Positions 1 to 6,770 of a DNA stretch of 15,335 nt are shown one piece after another. The position numbers were made by a program, and so were the translations under genes. The DNA is taken from assembly GCF_958445495.1 (NCBI RefSeq), contig NZ_CAUCSQ010000077.1, positions 1 through 15,335 on the forward strand. Direction: 5' to 3'. Below the pieces are notes generated by a model that made no database searches, was not told where the DNA came from, and was given only the letters and a program-made list of their open reading frames with translations. Origin of the DNA: an uncultured Bacteroides sp. (GTDB lineage: Bacteria > Bacteroidota > Bacteroidia > Bacteroidales > Bacteroidaceae). Within the stretch, counting starts at the first letter, position 1; every line of letters starts with the position of its first letter.

Positions 1-51
1 AGCACCGGTCTCCAAAACCGGGTGTCGGGAGTTCGAGCCTCTCCTCCCGTG
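1..51 (+). tRNA. tRNA-Trp (CCA), 3' part, cut by window edge
   Basis: The anticodon arm is complete: stem CCGGT (5-9) pairs with ACCGG (17-21) around the loop CTCCAAA, giving anticodon CCA at 12-14 for tryptophan. A five-base variable loop (22-26) follows, then the T arm GGGAG (27-31), loop TTCGAGC (32-38) and CTCTC (39-43, one G-U pair). The 3' acceptor strand is CTCCCGT (44-50) with discriminator G at 51. CCA is not encoded. The D arm and 5' acceptor strand lie outside the window. A recombinase gene begins 130 bases downstream, so the 3' end of this tRNA is the probable attachment site. Confidence 0.93.
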
Positions 52-102
52 CAAGGCTAAACAGTTGAAAATCAACAACTTACAGTTATTTCTTGTTTTT
101 AG

Positions 103-121
103 GTCGGACAAAAGTCGGACA
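103..121 (+). repeat. Short direct repeat GTCGGACA x2 between tRNA and integrase
   Basis: Two exact copies of GTCGGACA (103-110 and 114-121) are separated by AAA. They lie between the tRNA-Trp 3' end and the integrase start. A small hairpin, GTTG/CAAC, is at 64-77. Position suggests recombinase arm-type sites or part of an attachment region, but this is inferred from position only. Confidence 0.5.
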
Positions 122-180
122 CTAATTTTTCAGGGTATCAAATGTTCTATGTTTTTAAAATCGAAAAAACGTAGAAAAAA

Positions 181-1347
181 ATGTCTTTAACTAAAAGAAA
201 AGGTGCTTCAATAGACAATATCATCGGGTACACATTACCCAGACTTCACACAGGCAAGAACTGGTATATCGACTTTAATTCTTATGATCCGTTAGAACAA
301 AAGATGAAACGGAAAAAGTATATGCTAGACAGCATTGATAAAGTTAGCGAACGAAAAAAAAGAGCAACAGAGATTATCGCTAACCTGACCTATCAACTCC
401 GTTCCGGTTGGAATCCCTGGGCGGACACATCCAATTCCCGCCAATATACTTTATTCTCTGACGTTACAGAATTATATTATAAATATATCACTAAGTTATA
501 TAAATCACACTCTTATAAGGAGACTACATACCTGGACTACAAAAAACGAATCAAGATTCTATCCGAGTACAACGAAAAAAGAGTAAAGCCAATTCTCTAC
601 ATATATCAATTTGATAAAGTCTTTGCCTGCGATTTTTTGGACTACATACTCATTGACCGTGATTCATCAGCCCGCACAAGAAATAATTACCGTACCTGGT
701 TATCTTCATTTTGCACCTGGTTATCAGAAAAAAACTATATGGATAAAAATCCGATGGAAGATATAAAATCAATAACGGAAGGAGCAAAGAAAAGAATCCC
801 TCTTTCTCCCAAAGACCTGGTTAAATTAAAATCACACCTTCAGAGTACAAACCCTTACTTTCTTCTGCTATGCCAATTTGAATATTATACTCTGATTCGC
901 CCTGAAGAACTGTCAAACATAAAGCTGCGTGACATCTACCTGAAAGAGCAGAAGGTTTTCATAGCGTCCAGTATATCAAAGAACCGAAAGGATGGCATGG
1001 TAGGTCTAAATGATGCATTGATTAGGCTGATGGTCGAACTTAATACCTTTAGCCATGAAAGTGATTACTACCTATTCGGACCGGGCTTCATGCCCTCACT
1101 AGAAAAGTCCAGCTCACGAGCATATAGGACTTATTTCAATAAAGTAAGGTCAGTATTAAATTTCCCGGAGTCTTATCAGTTCTATTCATTGAAAGATACC
1201 GGTATCCGGGACCTGGCTAATTCTGAAGGAATAGTCATAGCCCGTGACCAAGCACGCCATGCAGATATTTCTACCACAAACAAATATCTGAAAGGAGAGA
1301 ATCTTCCTGTACATGAAGAGACGAAGCACTTCGACGGGCTATTTTAA
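181..1347 (+). CDS. Tyrosine recombinase (phage/ICE-type integrase), tRNA-Trp associated
   Basis: A 388-residue site-specific recombinase expected to catalyse integration or excision by a covalent tyrosine-DNA intermediate. The N-terminal ~90 residues are basic and arm-binding-like. Residues ~90-190 resemble a SAM-like core-binding domain (YKYITKLYKS, ARTRNNYRTWLSSFCTWL). The catalytic domain runs from ~205 to the end, with Arg240 (LIRPEE), the beta-hairpin Lys267 (SISKNRK), His360 (ARHADIS) and nucleophile Tyr369 (TNKYLKG). The usual HxLRHT box reads YSLKDTG (335-341), so its His and second Arg are replaced by Tyr and Lys. I recall this KDTG variant from many Bacteroidetes integrases. The start is the first ATG after an A-rich stretch. 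Its position just after tRNA-Trp indicates tRNA-directed integration. No excisionase is visible. Confidence 0.92.
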   Translation: MSLTKRKGASIDNIIGYTLPRLHTGKNWYIDFNSYDPLEQKMKRKKYMLDSIDKVSERKKRATEIIANLTYQLRSGWNPWADTSNSRQYTLFSDVTELYYKYITKLYKSHSYKETTYLDYKKRIKILSEYNEKRVKPILYIYQFDKVFACDFLDYILIDRDSSARTRNNYRTWLSSFCTWLSEKNYMDKNPMEDIKSITEGAKKRIPLSPKDLVKLKSHLQSTNPYFLLLCQFEYYTLIRPEELSNIKLRDIYLKEQKVFIASSISKNRKDGMVGLNDALIRLMVELNTFSHESDYYLFGPGFMPSLEKSSSRAYRTYFNKVRSVLNFPESYQFYSLKDTGIRDLANSEGIVIARDQARHADISTTNKYLKGENLPVHEETKHFDGLF

Positions 1348-1392
1348 GTAGCCTCGTAGAAGTATCCGATCTTTTGAGAATCAATCCCTTTG

Positions 1393-1946
1393 CTATTGCC
1401 TTCCACCGAATTCATAGATATATTTCTTTTTATTGGCATCGTCCAAACTATCATAATAGCCTGCTAAGTCTGAGTAAGAATTAAACTTTTTCACTTCAAT
1501 AACCTCTGTGATAGTCTCATCCACCCGCAAATATTTATCGACCGATTCAAAAGCATACGTTATATTTGCATCTGATAATGCTCTATTTCTTCGATAAACT
1601 GCACAATGGTCCAGTGTGGTAATACCTGGTTAAATACCAAAGCTCGTTTGGAATTTGCAATAAAAGAATTTTTCAACACAGTGTTTTCTATCTGATTTTC
1701 AGTAACTGTATATCCCAAAACGCTGAATATTTTCTTGATTATGAAACACCAATAAGATTGCACAGCTAGAGTAGCAATATATCCGCCATAATCGCCCGGA
1801 TTAAATATTGAATCATAATTATAAACAGTATGAGGAAATGTCACTGTTCCACCAATTCTAACACAGACATCATTATGTACTACATCATTCTGCATGTCAT
1901 GTACCGGGAAGAATACAAAGTCTGTCTCACCATAAAGTCCGTACAT
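1393..1946 (-). pseudogene. Unrecognised small gene split by a frameshift near 1560-1610
   Basis: On the minus strand an open frame starts at ATG 1946 (MYGLYGETDF) and runs 128 residues to a TAA at 1560-1562. Immediately beyond, a second frame reads as convincing protein (TYAFESVDKYL, then VIEVKKFNSYSD and DDANKKKYIYEFGGRQ) to a TAG at 1393-1395, with no start codon of its own. The two frames differ by one position, so a single missing base (or two extra) around 1560-1610 would join them into one protein of about 185 residues. I do not recognise the family: it is hydrophobic and aromatic in the middle (QSYWCFIIKKIF) and acidic at the end. It lies between the integrase and hicAB as element cargo. 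A sequencing error could also explain the break. Confidence 0.6.
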
Positions 1947-1980
1947 TATTTTTCATGTTCTGCATTTTCCGGTAAAGGTA

Positions 1981-2008
1981 CAAAAAAGGCTTCCATTATT
2001 GGAAGCCT
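1981..2008 (-). terminator. Intrinsic terminator downstream of hicB
   Basis: The arms AGGCTTCCA (1987-1995) and TGGAAGCCT (2000-2008) pair perfectly, 9 bp, around a four-base loop. Read on the minus strand, the stem is followed by six T residues (1981-1987 region). It lies 36 bp beyond the hicB stop, so it should end the hicAB transcript. Confidence 0.85.
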
Positions 2009-2043
2009 AATCAACTATTCATGTAAATGAATCGAAATATATT

Positions 2044-2439
2044 TTATACTAAATGTACCAAACTCATATCTTGGATAAACCCACGCAGTGCATTTTCTAT
2101 TTTTTCCACCTGCGCCCGGCGGGGCTTTTTTAGTCCTGAAGCATAGTGCCCCAACTGTTTTTGATTAATACCCGTAATTCTTTCCAAAGCGGCTTTAGTA
2201 AAAATACCGCTGTAATACTGCAAGAAGGATTGTACATCAAAAAACCATTCTATATCCATATCGCCCTGTAACTCCACAGGAATTTTATCATTATACTTTT
2301 TGTATAATTCAACGGCTTCCAATATACTATCTTTAGCCTCTTGTACGGTATTACCTTCACCGTAAATCCCTGGGATGTTTTCAGCCCATGCACCGAATAA
2401 ATCAGTACCTTTCTCAATAGTAACCTTAATCTTTCCCAT
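2044..2439 (-). CDS. hicB: HicB-type antitoxin with C-terminal helix-turn-helix
   Basis: A 131-residue antitoxin partner for the adjacent HicA. Residues 1-50 have the HicB partial-RNase-H-like pattern: a beta strand (KIKVTIEKG), then FGAWAENIPGIYGEGNTVQEAKDSILEAV, matching the family's P-G-x-x-x-x-G-x-T-x-x-E-A signature. Residues ~72-120 form a helix-turn-helix (FTKAALERITGINQKQLGHYASG, then KKPRRAQVEKIENAL), the DNA-binding part used for autoregulation. I chose ATG 2439 over a TTG nine bases upstream because it gives the normal family N-terminus. It lies 61 bp after the hicA stop. By family knowledge HicB neutralises HicA by direct binding and represses the operon. The palindrome at 2729-2778 is the likely operator. 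Confidence 0.88.
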   Translation of the reverse strand: MGKIKVTIEKGTDLFGAWAENIPGIYGEGNTVQEAKDSILEAVELYKKYNDKIPVELQGDMDIEWFFDVQSFLQYYSGIFTKAALERITGINQKQLGHYASGLKKPRRAQVEKIENALRGFIQDMSLVHLV

Positions 2440-2500
2440 GTTTAGCAAAACTTAAATTAGCAAAATCACAATCACATATATGGTAGGGAAAGGGAAAGCT

Positions 2501-2701
2501 TTATTCAAGCTCCATATCCCTGATAATCTTTTTTCTTAACCCTTCTCCCATTTCTTTAGAACCATGATAGGGAACTGGGTATCTGATACCATTTATATCT
2601 TCGTAAATCCGGTGGCTGCCTTCTGAAACTCCTGTCCATTTCCAACCTCTTTTTTTACCTTTCTTTGGTATCTGTCGGTGAAATTCTGATGATTTAACCA
2701 T
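2501..2701 (-). CDS. hicA: HicA-type mRNA interferase toxin
   Basis: A 66-residue basic protein first in the hicA-hicB order. It begins VKSSEF, like the HicA K-S-S-E start. It has the double-stranded-RNA-binding-like signature GSHRIYED with the family's catalytic histidine (His30), followed by a strand ending in PVPYHG and the closing helix GEGLRKKIIRDMEL. HicA toxins cleave mRNA independently of the ribosome (family knowledge). The segment before GSH is longer and more lysine-rich (IPKKGKKRGWKW) than in the usual form. The ATG at 2699-2701 lies about 17-24 bases after the predicted -7 box, so the leader is short. The active-site histidine is present, so the toxin looks intact. Confidence 0.87.
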   Translation of the reverse strand: MVKSSEFHRQIPKKGKKRGWKWTGVSEGSHRIYEDINGIRYPVPYHGSKEMGEGLRKKIIRDMELE

Positions 2702-2724
2702 ATCATTTGTTTTTTATAGCGCCA

Positions 2725-2778
2725 CAAAGGTAGTAAAAATTCTACTATATATAATAAAACAGTAGGATTTTTACTACC
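2725..2778 (-). promoter_or_regulatory. hicAB promoter within a large palindromic operator
   Basis: Left arm GGTAGTAAAAATTCTACT (2729-2746) and right arm AGTAGGATTTTTACTACC (2761-2778) are complementary at 17 of 18 positions around a 14-base AT-rich spacer. On the minus strand TACCTTTG (2732-2725) matches the Bacteroidetes -7 element TAnnTTTG and overlaps the outer end of the left arm. A protein bound to the palindrome would therefore block polymerase. No good -33 TTG is seen. The HTH of HicB is the expected ligand (inference). Confidence 0.75.
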
Positions 2779-2914
2779 CTTTAACAAATCGCAATTCTAT
2801 TGTGTCAAACAACCGCCGATTTCAGGTGTTAAAAATCCCTCCCTTCTGCGTAAAAGGGCGGACACCGCTTTCCTGAACCAACGTACCCGTCAGAATCCCG
2901 ACCTTCTGCGAGTA

Positions 2915-4750
2915 TTACAACTCTTTTTCCAGTCCTTTAGCAGTCTCCACTAAACGGATAAACTCCCGACGGTATCCCCTATCGTCATTATCCAATCCCT
3001 GTTCCGCCAGACGAATCACTTTATCAAAAGTAGCCTCTCCTTTAAAATCGGAATTCCGGAGCAATTGCCCGAACATGGCTACGGCAGATGCAAAACGGAA
3101 ATCGGAAGAAACGTCATTTCCTTTCTTATCCACGAAAGGAAGTTCCATTTTCCTGCTAACTTCCTTATCCGGAGTTTTATAACGCAACTTTACCGTCAAA
3201 AGCTCACCGGAACCTGTAGGTTTTACCGATATTTTCTCCTTTTTCTGATACTTCAAGTCATCTACCTTTCCCACATAAGTGTTTTTTCCTCCTGCCGGAA
3301 TCACTTCATAAAAAGCGGTTACCGTATGTCCAGCTCCCATATCGCCGGCATCTTTCGCATCATTATTGAAATCCTTATCGTCCAGCAGGCGGCTCTCATA
3401 ACCAATCAAACGATATGCCTGCACCAGAGCGGGATTAAATTCCACTTGCAGCTTGACATCTTTTGCCACTGTGTGCAAAGTAGCGCCGAATTCATTCACC
3501 AATACCCGGTTCGCTTCCTGCAAATTGTCTATATAAGCATGGTTTCCATTCCCCTTTTCAGCCAATACCTGAATCTTTTTATCTTTATAGTTCCCCATCC
3601 CGTAACCTAACACAGTGAGGAAAACCCCGCTTTTACGTTCTTTCTCAATCAACTGTTCCAAACCTTCCGCCGAAGACACCCCTACATTAAAATCACCGTC
3701 GGAACAAAGAATGATACGGTTATTACCGCCGGAAATAAAATTCTTCTTCGCTATTTTATAAGCCAGCATGATACCCGCGCCTCCGGCAGTAGAACCGCTT
3801 GCCGTAAGCTCATCTATCGCTTCACGAATTTTCTGCTTGTCACTTCCCGCTGTGGATTCCAACTTTACGCCGGCAGCACCGGCATAGGTCACAATCGCTA
3901 CCTTATCCTTATCACGTAAATTATTGACTAATAGTTTGAGAGATGATTTCACCAAATCCAGCCGGTTGGCCCCCCACATAGAACCGGAGACGTCAATCAG
4001 AAACACCAGATTGGATGCAGGCAGGTTATCCGTCGGGATTTCCCTCGCCTTCAGACCGATACGGACAAGGCGGTTGTCCGGATTCCAAGGGCAGGTTCCG
4101 GCTTCTACCGTAATTTTCACAGGATTGTTTCCGGCAGGTCCGGGATAATCATAAGAGAAATAATTCACCAGTTCTTCCGTACGGACAGCTTCTGCCGGAG
4201 GCAATTCTCCTTTATTGATAAACCGGCGCATATTACTGTAAGAGGCGGCATCCACATCAACGGAAAAAGTGGAAAGCGGCGCATCCGACACTTCCTTAAA
4301 ACCGTTTTCCGAGAATGTTCCATACTCTTCCGCATTCATATTCCTGTCATATACAGGCATCGGACATACTGCCAGACACATGGCCGTCCGTGTCCGTGCC
4401 TTCATTGTACCGTATCCGACTACCGCACACTCTTCCAACACTACCTCTTCGACTTCCATCTTCACATCCATCTTTGCCGACTCCACCCTTCTTTTTTCCT
4501 CTTTATATCCGATAAACCGAAAAAGCAACGCCGCCCCTTTCTTCACCCGGATACGATATCGGCCGTTCATATCGGTCACTGTGCCATCCGCAGTTCCCTC
4601 AACCGCCACGGAACAGCCCACAATCGGATTTCCGTCCGCCACATCCGTCACCGTACCCGTCACGGAAATAATTTGCGCACTCACTTTACCGGAAAAAACA
4701 ACTGCTGCCAGCAGTACGAGCATCATCGCCCTGAATTGATTCGCTTTCAT
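2915..4750 (-). CDS. Secreted von Willebrand factor A protein of the YfbK type with SusC-like N-terminal module
   Basis: A 611-residue exported protein. Residues 1-25 are a signal peptide (hydrophobic core MLVLLAAVVFSG, cleavage after VSA). Residues ~28-100 are a carboxypeptidase-regulatory-like beta-sandwich (VTGTVTD, GTVTDMNGRY, FIGYKEE). CAVVGYGT at 108-115 then resembles the segment after this domain in SusC receptors. Residues ~138-205 match the VWA N-terminal extension of YfbK-like proteins. The VWA domain spans ~247-420 with an intact metal-ion site: D253-x-S255-x-S257, T321 and D351. The C-terminal ~180 residues match the YfbK_C/DUF3520 region. It probably sits in the periplasm or outer membrane and binds a ligand through the metal site. 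It is transcribed divergently from the sigma-factor unit, suggesting linked regulation. No enzymatic residues are apparent. Confidence 0.87.
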   Translation of the reverse strand: MKANQFRAMMLVLLAAVVFSGKVSAQIISVTGTVTDVADGNPIVGCSVAVEGTADGTVTDMNGRYRIRVKKGAALLFRFIGYKEEKRRVESAKMDVKMEVEEVVLEECAVVGYGTMKARTRTAMCLAVCPMPVYDRNMNAEEYGTFSENGFKEVSDAPLSTFSVDVDAASYSNMRRFINKGELPPAEAVRTEELVNYFSYDYPGPAGNNPVKITVEAGTCPWNPDNRLVRIGLKAREIPTDNLPASNLVFLIDVSGSMWGANRLDLVKSSLKLLVNNLRDKDKVAIVTYAGAAGVKLESTAGSDKQKIREAIDELTASGSTAGGAGIMLAYKIAKKNFISGGNNRIILCSDGDFNVGVSSAEGLEQLIEKERKSGVFLTVLGYGMGNYKDKKIQVLAEKGNGNHAYIDNLQEANRVLVNEFGATLHTVAKDVKLQVEFNPALVQAYRLIGYESRLLDDKDFNNDAKDAGDMGAGHTVTAFYEVIPAGGKNTYVGKVDDLKYQKKEKISVKPTGSGELLTVKLRYKTPDKEVSRKMELPFVDKKGNDVSSDFRFASAVAMFGQLLRNSDFKGEATFDKVIRLAEQGLDNDDRGYRREFIRLVETAKGLEKEL

Positions 4751-4858
4751 AATTTTATTCTTTTAAAATGTAACTGTTAATTCGCGTTCGATATAGAGAT
4801 GCGGATTTCATACAGATTCCATAAACCGGTTGATTTTTTTTTATTTTTCTTCCGTTAG

Positions 4859-4889
4859 TTGTTATATTTACTCCCAATTCCTATCTTTG
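4859..4889 (+). promoter_or_regulatory. Bacteroides-type promoter for the sigma-factor operon
   Basis: TTG at 4859-4861 and TATCTTTG at 4882-4889 match the -33 and -7 (TAnnTTTG) elements with a 20-base spacer, as in known Bacteroides promoters. Transcription should start near 4895, so translation must begin downstream of that point. Confidence 0.7.
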
Positions 4890-4901
4890 AAAACAAAAAC
4901 G

Positions 4902-5471
4902 CTGTTTTTCAGAAAAAACATATCCAAGCTATCGGACGAAGAATTATTGGCATATTACTTGAAGTCCGGCGACACGGAATATTTCGGAGAGTTGTATAAC
5001 CGTTATATCCCGTTATTATACGGGCTTTGCCTGAAATATCTGCAAAATGAGGACCGTGCGCAAGAAGCGGTCATGCAACTGTTTGAAGACTTATTGTCCA
5101 GAATAGGCAATTATGAAATAAAAACATTCAGACCGTGGCTCTACCGGGTGGGCAAAAATCATTGTTTGCAACTTCTGCGGAAAGAGAATAAAGAAATTCC
5201 GTTGGATTATACGGTCAACATTATGGAATCCGACGAGTTTCTGCATCTGTTAAGTGAAGAGGAAAGTCCGGAAGAACAATTGAAAGCATTGCATCACTGT
5301 CTCGGAAAATTGCCCGAAGAACAACGTACCAGCATTACGTATTTTTTCCTGAAAGAGATGTCTTATGCCGATATCGCCGAACAAACCGGATTTACTCTGA
5401 ATAATGTGAAAAGCTATATCCAGAATGGAAAGAGAAACTTAAAAATCTGTATCAAGAAGCAAGCCCTATGA
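4902..5471 (+). CDS. ECF-like RNA polymerase sigma factor (sigma-70 family)
   Basis: Sigma regions 2 and 4 are recognisable. Region 2 is YNRYIPLLYGLCLKYLQNE-DRAQEAVMQLFEDL, then TFRPWLYRVGKNHCLQLLRK. Region 4 is LPEEQRTSITYFFLKEMSYADIAEQTG followed by the recognition helix NNVKSYIQNGKRNLK. It should direct RNA polymerase to its own promoter set. The start is uncertain: the frame is open from TTG 4830, but a strong promoter lies inside that stretch and no ATG occurs before the conserved core. I chose CTG 4902 (LFFRKNISKLSDEELLAYYL), the first near-cognate codon after the predicted transcription start; TTG 4887 falls inside the -7 box. The stop overlaps the next gene's ATG as ATGA, so the two are co-translated. 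The neighbour probably controls it. Confidence 0.85.
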   Translation: MFFRKNISKLSDEELLAYYLKSGDTEYFGELYNRYIPLLYGLCLKYLQNEDRAQEAVMQLFEDLLSRIGNYEIKTFRPWLYRVGKNHCLQLLRKENKEIPLDYTVNIMESDEFLHLLSEEESPEEQLKALHHCLGKLPEEQRTSITYFFLKEMSYADIAEQTGFTLNNVKSYIQNGKRNLKICIKKQAL

Positions 5472-6610
5472 AGAACCTATTGAACTACATACGAGGATTC
5501 CGCAAAGGAAAAGAAGCGCACCGGCTGGAAAAAGAGTCGATGAAAGACCCCTTCCTTGCCGATGCCATGGACGGATATAGCCGGATAGAGGGAAACCACG
5601 AACTGCAAATCGATAAACTGCGAATGAAGGTCAGGACTCGTTCCTCAAAGAAGAAGAATCCGCATGCCGTCACCTGGAGCATCGCGGCTTGCCTGGCAAT
5701 AAGCATCGGTATCAGCAGTTATTTCCTGTTTCTGAAAAAGAGCATGACGGAAGAGGTATTTATCGCCCTGGAAGATATTCCTGCAACAATACCCGAACCT
5801 GCCGCTCCTAAAAAAAATACTTCTTCTCTGTCAGAAACAAAAATAAGACAGGACTCCACAACCGGAATCAAAGCAAAGCATATAAGTCCAAAAGATATGA
5901 TAGCCAAAGGCAAAACCGTTGCCAGGCCTGCCGGCGCATCGGCAGCAATGTCCCCCGATACGGAAGAGGCGACTGTCGAAAAGACGGCGGCGGACAAGGA
6001 TACCTCGCTTCCCGCAACCCGCCGCATAAAAATGTTAAGGGCGGCAATCCCTGCCCCGAACCTGATAAAAGGGAAAGTAACGAATGAAAAAGGAGAACCC
6101 ATTGTCGGAGCCTGTATTACATACACCGGAACGAATATCGGTACGATAACCAATCTCAACGGGGAATTCTCATTGGCAAGAGAAGAAGGGAACAAACAAT
6201 TGACCGCACAATTCATCGGTTACCAACCGGTTGAAATACCGGTAGATACAAGCCGTGTCATGTTGATTGCCATGAATGAAGACAAACAAACATTTAACGA
6301 AACGGTAGTGGTGGGTTATGGCAACAATAAAAGAACAAAAGAAAAAGAGCAGGTTCCGCAACCCGTCATAGGCAAACGCAAATACAAAAACTACCTGAAA
6401 GAAAACCTCGTCCGCCCGAATGACGGATGCAGGGAAGCCAAAGGGGAAGTGGTTCTGGCTTTCTTTGTCAATGAAGAAGGAACACCGCAAAACATCACTG
6501 TCGTCCACAGCCTATGCGATTCGGCAGACAAAGAAGCGATTCGGCTTCTTAAAGAAGGCCCGAAGTGGACGCCGGGAAATCTGCCTGCAAGAATATCCGT
6601 ACAATTCTGA
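5468..6610 (+). CDS. Inner-membrane protein: cytoplasmic stub, TM helix, carboxypeptidase-regulatory domain, VVGYG motif and TonB-like C-terminus
   Basis: 380 residues. Residues 1-67 are cytoplasmic and charged, with the motif LEKESMKDPFLADAMDGY (20-37) common in Bacteroidetes proteins encoded beside ECF sigma factors. One membrane helix follows at ~68-89 (WSIAACLAISIGISSYFLFL). A Pro/Ala/Lys-rich periplasmic linker spans ~90-195. Residues ~200-270 are a carboxypeptidase-regulatory-like fold (IKGKVTNEKGEPIVGACI, GTITNLNGEFSL, FIGYQPVEI). ETVVVGYG lies at 278-285. The C-terminal ~75 residues (YLKENLVRPNDGCREAKGEVVLAFFVNEEGTPQNI in outline, ending KWTPGNLPARISVQF) resemble a TonB C-terminal domain. 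The protein could transmit envelope signals to the overlapping sigma factor or act as a TonB-like energy transducer. Both roles are inferred; no classical zinc anti-sigma motif is present. Confidence 0.82.
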   Translation: MKNLLNYIRGFRKGKEAHRLEKESMKDPFLADAMDGYSRIEGNHELQIDKLRMKVRTRSSKKKNPHAVTWSIAACLAISIGISSYFLFLKKSMTEEVFIALEDIPATIPEPAAPKKNTSSLSETKIRQDSTTGIKAKHISPKDMIAKGKTVARPAGASAAMSPDTEEATVEKTAADKDTSLPATRRIKMLRAAIPAPNLIKGKVTNEKGEPIVGACITYTGTNIGTITNLNGEFSLAREEGNKQLTAQFIGYQPVEIPVDTSRVMLIAMNEDKQTFNETVVVGYGNNKRTKEKEQVPQPVIGKRKYKNYLKENLVRPNDGCREAKGEVVLAFFVNEEGTPQNITVVHSLCDSADKEAIRLLKEGPKWTPGNLPARISVQF

Positions 6611-6658
6611 CCTTTAATAATATTACTTTGTTGAAATGCTTACGACGGCAGGATGGTA

Positions 6659-6727
6659 CAGTTATGCCGATAAAGTGACACTGCCTTGCTTATGGGACGG
6701 CACAAAAGTGTCACTTTACCGGCACTG
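6659..6727. repeat. Large imperfect inverted repeat between convergent genes
   Basis: Left arm GCCGATAAAGTGACACT (6666-6682) pairs with AGTGTCACTTTACCGGC (6707-6723) at 16 of 17 positions. Pairing extends inward with GCC (6683-6685) against GGC near 6699-6701, and outward with CAGT (6659-6662) against ACTG (6724-6727) after a small bulge. It lies between a plus gene ending at 6610 and a minus gene ending at 6771. It could be a bidirectional terminator, though no long T tract follows on either strand, or a small palindromic repeat element. Confidence 0.7.
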
Positions 6728-6770
6728 ACAGATAGCACCTTCAATTCATCAGAAGGAAAAGCTTTTGTTT

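Noticed and set aside
1830..2030. Plus-strand 66-residue frame across the hicB terminator.
   Set aside because: It runs through the terminator hairpin and opposite the broken gene, with no protein-like features.
2593..2787. Alternative 64-residue minus frame overlapping hicA.
   Set aside because: It overlaps hicA in another frame and runs through the operator; the HicA frame carries the GSH active-site motif.
2780..2914. Possible right attachment site of the tRNA-Trp element (the CCCTCCCTTCTGCG stretch looks faintly like the tRNA 3' end).
   Set aside because: Only short scattered matches to bases 27-51 exist; no contiguous repeat that would count as an attachment copy.
3065..4739. Several plus-strand open frames opposite the VWA gene.
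   Set aside because: They are shadows of a gene with a signal peptide, intact metal-site residues and recognisable domains.
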